This document shows positions 60,330 to 64,000 of a stretch of 64,000 bases of DNA, in pieces (within the stretch, counting starts at the first letter, position 1; each line of letters opens with the position of its first letter). The DNA lies in assembly GCA_002239045.1 (NCBI GenBank), contig MPNN01000003.1, forward strand, positions 1-64,000. Reading direction: 5' to 3'. A model generated the notes under the pieces. It worked only from the letters and a program-made list of their open reading frames with translations. It ran no database searches and was not told the DNA's origin. Made by a program: the position numbers and the translations under genes. This DNA comes from SAR202 cluster bacterium bin127 (GTDB lineage Bacteria > Chloroflexota > Dehalococcoidia > Lucifugimonadales > Lucifugimonadaceae).

Positions 60330-61418
60330 GTGGATCCATTCTCTGGATTAAACATCGGGTTGGGAGCCCTGCCGCTGATGAGCAGCGCACGCACGCGCTC
60401 CATATCCGCAGAAAATCCCACCGGTGCCAAGGGCCGAGGCGGCATGGCGGTGCCGGATCCGGATGGGACTGAGTGGTCGGTTTCTTCGCCGGCGAGAGTG
60501 TTGGGTCAGGGGTGGAAGGTGCGGCCTTATGTTTGGTTGAGTTCGGGGGAGTCGACTACTTTGATGGATGTTGGCGGGCCGGGGGTGATCCAGCATATTT
60601 GGATGACGACGCAGAGGGAGTGGCGAGGTAGTGGGCGTGGGTGTGTGTTGCGGTTTTATTGGGATGGTGAGGAGAGGCCGTCGGTGGAGGTGCCGTTGAC
60701 GGATTTCTTTGCGGTGGGGCACGATCTTTATGCGCCGGTGAATTCATTGGCGGTGATCGTCAATCCGACGTCGGCGCTGAACTGCTACTGGCCGATGCCG
60801 TTTCGGGGTCACGCTCGGGTGACGATCACGAACGAGTGGGAGGAGGATGTTCGGCTTTTCTACCAGATCACGTACGCGGAGAGTGAGGTGTCGGAGAATG
60901 CGGGGTATTTCCACGCGCAGTGGCGGCGGGCAGTGACGGATCGGTCGAATCCTGACTACACGATCCTTGACGGGGTGCACGGACAGGGTCAGTATGTGGG
61001 GACGTTCTTGGCTTGGACGCAGTTGTCGGACGGTTGGTTTGGCGAGGGTGAGATCAAGTTCTATATGGATGGTGATGGGGAGTTTCCGACGATATGCGGG
61101 ACTGGGACGGAGGACTATTTCTTGGGTAGCTATGGTTTCCCGGAGGTTTATTCGACGGCGTACGTTGGGAATACGTTGAAGCATCCGGGGAGTGATGGTC
61201 CGCCGAAGTGGAGCTTGTATCGGTGGCACATCCTCGATCCGATTCGGTTTGAGGAGGATTTGCGGGTGACGATTCAGGCGATCGGTTGGTGGCCGGAGCC
61301 TAATAGTCGGTATCAGCCTTTGGCGGATGACATTGCGTCGGTTGCGTACTGGTATCAGGTTGCGCCGCACGCGCCGTTTCCGGAGTTGCCGGGGATTGAG
61401 GAGCGGTATCCGAGGTAG
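60330..61418 (+). CDS. DUF2961 / glycoside hydrolase family 172 protein
   Basis: 362 residues from GTG 60330, with GGGAGG nine bases upstream. Double jelly-roll family with conserved segments GPGVIQHIWMTT, VEVPLTDFFAVGH, NCYWPMPFRGHARVTI and GTGTEDYFLGSYGF. Characterised GH172 enzymes act on fructofuranose or arabinofuranose linkages, so this one may release such sugars; substrate here is unknown. No signal peptide is evident, so it may be cytoplasmic or exported by another route. Confidence 0.9.
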   Translation: MDPFSGLNIGLGALPLMSSARTRSISAENPTGAKGRGGMAVPDPDGTEWSVSSPARVLGQGWKVRPYVWLSSGESTTLMDVGGPGVIQHIWMTTQREWRGSGRGCVLRFYWDGEERPSVEVPLTDFFAVGHDLYAPVNSLAVIVNPTSALNCYWPMPFRGHARVTITNEWEEDVRLFYQITYAESEVSENAGYFHAQWRRAVTDRSNPDYTILDGVHGQGQYVGTFLAWTQLSDGWFGEGEIKFYMDGDGEFPTICGTGTEDYFLGSYGFPEVYSTAYVGNTLKHPGSDGPPKWSLYRWHILDPIRFEEDLRVTIQAIGWWPEPNSRYQPLADDIASVAYWYQVAPHAPFPELPGIEERYPR

Positions 61419-61457
61419 TTTTTGGGCGCGAAGGAACGGCGTGATTTGTTGTTCTCT

Positions 61458-61484
61458 GGGTTCCCGCGTCCGCGGGAATGACGG
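61458..61484. repeat. palindromic repeat, CCCGCG-TC-CGCGGG type
   Basis: GGGTTCCCGCGTCCGCGGGA followed by ATGACGG, the same element as the units at 4041 and 4103. It lies in the space between the GH172-like gene and the convergent SRPBCC gene and could fold as a hairpin at the RNA level. Confidence 0.7.
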
Positions 61485-61519
61485 GGATGGCAAGAATGGC
61501 AAGTATGGCGAGGGCAACC

Positions 61520-62152
61520 CTAGATCGGTACGCCGGTGTAGAAGGCGGTGGTTTGGTTGACGGCAGTTTGGGCGGATTGGGGGTCGGTGCCGGATGCGAT
61601 TGCTGCTTGGCCCCATCGTTCGCTACTGCTGGTGATGAAGGCGATTCCCTCGGGGGAGGTGACGAACTCCATTTCATCCGGTTTTGGGTCGGAGGGGTGT
61701 TCGATGTGGTGGACGAGTCCGAGGAAGGCCGTCTCCCAGCCGACGCCGACAGCGCCGGGGCCGTACGTGTCCCAATGTGGCGAGATGTGGGCGGTGTGGG
61801 TCAAGGTCAGGCGTGTTTGGTCGGGTGCTTCGCTGGCGAATTTGAACTCTACCCAGCTGGTGTCTCCGGCGAATTCCCAAGTTAAGGCGATGTGTGAACG
61901 CGGTTCGCACTCGGTGATGGTGCCGCTTGCGTTGTCTTGGACTTGGAAACGGCCGTTGAGTTGGAGGTCGCCGGTAACGTTTGTGGCCCATAGGGGGATG
62001 CGGTCGGGAATTGTGACAGCGTCCCAGAGGTCGCCGATGTTGGTGTCGAAAGTACGGGAGAGGGTAACCGCGGATGCGGGTTGACCGTCGCGTTCGAAGA
62101 GCGTTACGCGGCGGTCCAAGGGCGCTAAGTGGTCTTGAGGGTTGAATTTCAT
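61520..62152 (-). CDS. SRPBCC (AHSA1/START-like) domain protein
   Basis: 210 residues. SRPBCC pattern of the Activator-of-Hsp90-ATPase-1-like family: VTLSRTFDTNIGDLWDAVT at the start, WATNVTGDLQLNGRF, IALTWEFAG and TRLTLTHTAHI, followed by WETAFLGLVHH. These domains have a deep hydrophobic pocket and bind lipophilic or aromatic ligands. Function unknown. Single gene, with a repeat-rich intergenic region upstream (62153-62391). Confidence 0.88.
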   Translation of the reverse strand: MKFNPQDHLAPLDRRVTLFERDGQPASAVTLSRTFDTNIGDLWDAVTIPDRIPLWATNVTGDLQLNGRFQVQDNASGTITECEPRSHIALTWEFAGDTSWVEFKFASEAPDQTRLTLTHTAHISPHWDTYGPGAVGVGWETAFLGLVHHIEHPSDPKPDEMEFVTSPEGIAFITSSSERWGQAAIASGTDPQSAQTAVNQTTAFYTGVPI

Positions 62153-62391
62153 GGTTCGTACTCGGTTGATAGTTTGGATTTTGGTAGGTTATTTTAGTTG
62201 ACGGTGGGGATGGAATGACCTGGGTGGGCATCCCCCGCTTTGTTGTCGATCCTTTGGGCTCCGCTGGCTCGCGCCCGTTTCGCTGTGCGAAGGGGTGTGG
62301 TCCTTGTGCTACGATTCCCAATCGTAGCCATCTTGTCGAGAATTCGATCGTTTCACCTGATGGCACCAACTAGCGGCGAACGGAGCGGCGA

Positions 62392-63156
62392 TTGAGTTAC
62401 GAGCACCTGCTTATTGACATCCACGAGCATGTCGGCGTCATCACGCTCAATCGGCCTGAGGTTCTCAACGCCATGAACCGGAAGCTGTCGAGCGAGATTA
62501 ATGCGGCCGTCGGGCAGCTCGACGACGACGATGACGTTCATGCGATCATCTTCACCGGGTCGGGCGAACGGGCCTTTTCGGCGGGCGCGGATATCCACGA
62601 GATGGCGGAGTTGGCGAAGATGGATAGTCCGCCACCGTCGGATCCGGCGAGGGCTGAATTTGCGTGGAACATTGCGGCGTCTAGGAAACCGACGATCGGC
62701 GCGCTCAACGGCCTCGCCTACGGAGGCGGCGCGGTGCTCGCGTCGAGCTTGGACATGCGCGTCGGTTGCGAGGCGACTCGTTTCCGCTTCTTGGCGGTTC
62801 AGTACGGTCGGGTCAACTCTACCTGGAGCCTGCCGCAGCAGGTCGGTTGGCCGATGGCTAAAGAACTGCTCTTCACGGCACGCGTGGTAGGAGCCGAGGA
62901 TGCGTTGCGGATCGGGTTGTTGAATCACCTCGTGCCGCGCGAGCAACTGATGGAGAAGGCGATGGAGTTGGCGGGCTTGATCGCGGCGAACGACCCGCGT
63001 ATGGTTCAAGGTGTGAAGCAGCTGTTAATTCGAGATATCGGCGAGGGCTGGCGCTCGCACTACGAGAACGAGTTGGACGCTCAGAAAAATGAACTGGCAC
63101 CGACGCCGGTGCTGGAGGGATTCAAGCCGTTCTTGGACCGGAAGGGTAGGTCATAG
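62392..63156 (+). CDS. enoyl-CoA hydratase/isomerase family protein
   Basis: 254 residues from TTG 62392. Crotonase fold: ITLNRPEVLNAMNRKL, the first oxyanion motif AFSAGADIHEMA, and the second region LNGLAYGGGAVLASSLDMRV. In the third region a hydratase-type Glu is not obvious (VNSTWSLPQQVGWPMAKELL has Asn/Ser/Thr instead), so a hydratase, isomerase or thioesterase-like activity cannot be told. It overlaps nothing and is followed 2 bases later by a CoA-transferase gene, suggesting co-expression in an acyl-CoA catabolic pathway. Confidence 0.93.
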   Translation: MSYEHLLIDIHEHVGVITLNRPEVLNAMNRKLSSEINAAVGQLDDDDDVHAIIFTGSGERAFSAGADIHEMAELAKMDSPPPSDPARAEFAWNIAASRKPTIGALNGLAYGGGAVLASSLDMRVGCEATRFRFLAVQYGRVNSTWSLPQQVGWPMAKELLFTARVVGAEDALRIGLLNHLVPREQLMEKAMELAGLIAANDPRMVQGVKQLLIRDIGEGWRSHYENELDAQKNELAPTPVLEGFKPFLDRKGRS

Positions 63157-63158
63157 AT

Positions 63159-64000
63159 TTGAAGGATTTGAAGACACCGCTCGAGGGACTCAGACTCCTC
63201 GACTTGGGACGTTACCAGGCCGGGCCGCGTTGTGCGCTGATGTTTGCGCGACTGGGCGCCGAGGTCATCAAGATTGAGTCGCTCAGCGGCGACGAAAGTC
63301 GTCGCAACGGGCCGCGCGTCCGCGGCCAGAGTGCGTATTGGGTGCAGTACAACTCGGGCAAAAAGAGCCTGGCGATTAACCTGCGGACTGACGAGGGGAA
63401 GGATGTGCTCCGCGACCTCGTGAAGGAATCGGATTTCTTCCTGCAGAACTTCAGGCCCGGCACGATAGAGGTGATGGGTTTCGGATACGAAGAGCTGAAG
63501 AAGTTGAACCCGCGGATCATCATGATCAACGCGTCGGCGTATGGGCAGTACGGCCCTTATAAGGAGCGAGTGGGTTTCGATCCGATTGGCCAGGCGATGG
63601 GCGGACTGATGTCGCTCACCGGCTTTCCGGACGATCCGCCGATCCGCACATTCTTCCCGCTCATCGACCGCATCACGTCGCTTCACGCTACGATCGGTGC
63701 GCTGGCCGCGCTGCGGGAGCGTGAATTCTCGGGAATCGGGCAGGAGATCGAAGTCTGTCTCGCCGACACGGGATACACGGTGAATGAAATTCCGATTTCA
63801 GCTTATTTGGGCGATGGATACGAGCAGCCGCGCGAGGGCAACGGTCGAGGCACGGGCGGCACTTACCAGACCCAGGACGGTTGGATAGTTATCGCGGCGA
63901 CCAACGATGCCATGTGGGTGCGGCTGTGTGAGGCGACGGAGAAGCCTGAATGGCTGACGGATGCGCGCTTCGCCACCCGCGCGCTGCGCTCGGAGAACGC
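63159..64000 (+). CDS. CaiB/BaiF family III CoA-transferase (truncated by window end)
   Basis: Begins at TTG 63159, two bases after the hydratase stop, and continues past the right edge; about 280 residues are visible. Family signatures: LEGLRLLDLGRYQAGPRCA, LGAEVIKIES, FFLQNFRPGTIEVMGFGYE, INASAYGQYGPY and FDPIGQAMGGLMSLTG. The catalytic Asp of family III enzymes lies at EVCLADTGY (about residue 203). Transfers CoA between carboxylates, such as for carnitine, oxalate or bile-acid-like substrates; which one is unknown. Only the N-terminal two-thirds can be judged. Confidence 0.94.
   Translation, partial: MKDLKTPLEGLRLLDLGRYQAGPRCALMFARLGAEVIKIESLSGDESRRNGPRVRGQSAYWVQYNSGKKSLAINLRTDEGKDVLRDLVKESDFFLQNFRPGTIEVMGFGYEELKKLNPRIIMINASAYGQYGPYKERVGFDPIGQAMGGLMSLTGFPDDPPIRTFFPLIDRITSLHATIGALAALREREFSGIGQEIEVCLADTGYTVNEIPISAYLGDGYEQPREGNGRGTGGTYQTQDGWIVIAATNDAMWVRLCEATEKPEWLTDARFATRALRSEN

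Noticed and set aside
60744-61616. 290-residue minus-strand frame opposite the GH172-family gene
   Set aside because: Arg/Pro-rich antisense shadow of a well-supported conserved gene.

Overview
The window looks like chromosomal DNA of a free-living bacterium, most probably a Chloroflexota member of the SAR202/Dehalococcoidia kind. This is inferred from protein character rather than a marker tree. The clues are: a lipoprotein solute-binding protein with a Val/Glu-repeat stalk; several Thr/Pro-rich secreted proteins, one ending in an EF-hand; an LPXTG-type surface protein; a Gld-type ABC exporter; an enolase-superfamily dehydratase; and an enoyl-CoA hydratase/CaiB pair. There are no rRNA genes, convincing tRNA genes, transposases or CRISPR arrays. 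TTG and GTG starts are frequent, and TGA is used as an ordinary stop.

Layout. 0.3-4.1 kb: a NYN-domain protein, a mandelate-racemase-type enolase, two tiny coiled-coil proteins and a VapBC-type toxin-antitoxin pair, separated by palindromic repeats. 4.1-13.0 kb: mutS and a five-gene peptide-type ABC importer, all on the minus strand. 13.1-17.5 kb: envelope or secreted proteins (PD40 beta-propeller, EF-hand stalk protein, membrane protein) with decayed copies of two of them beside the intact genes. 17.6-25 kb: cysteine desulfurase, a four-gene Gld-like ABC exporter operon and an LPXTG protein. 25.1-30.6 kb: a minus-strand operon coaE - MoxR/NorQ-type ATPase - Nudix hydrolase - VWA/NorD-type protein.

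30.7-38.7 kb: selA, rarA, a large DNA methylase with a nuclease-like N-terminus followed by a small unknown gene, a PaREP1-like protein and threonine aldolase. 38.8-48 kb: a plus-strand housekeeping run, lspA-rluD-gltX-rpsU-purQ-purL-miaB-nadA. 48-50.4 kb: an ABC-2 transporter whose ATPase and permease genes are separated by an opposing HicAB toxin-antitoxin pair. 50.5-54.7 kb: a minus-strand cobalamin operon (permease, binding protein, ATPase, corrinoid adenosyltransferase) behind a B12 riboswitch and a clear intrinsic terminator. 54.9-64 kb: FMN reductase, a methyltransferase with a decayed copy 2 kb away on the other side of nhaA, a GmrSD-type restriction protein, a GH172-family protein, an SRPBCC protein and the enoyl-CoA hydratase/CoA-transferase pair cut by the right edge.

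How it fits together. Most genes are core metabolism (purine, NAD, CoA, tRNA, Fe-S and selenocysteine supply) plus nutrient import (peptides, cobamide). Defence-type genes are interspersed singly: VapBC, HicAB, the fused methylase, GmrSD, and possibly the PaREP1-like and NYN proteins. The loci most worth pursuing are the methylase with its orphan partner, the coaE-MoxR-Nudix-VWA operon, the duplicated and decaying surface-protein array, and the riboswitch-terminator leader.
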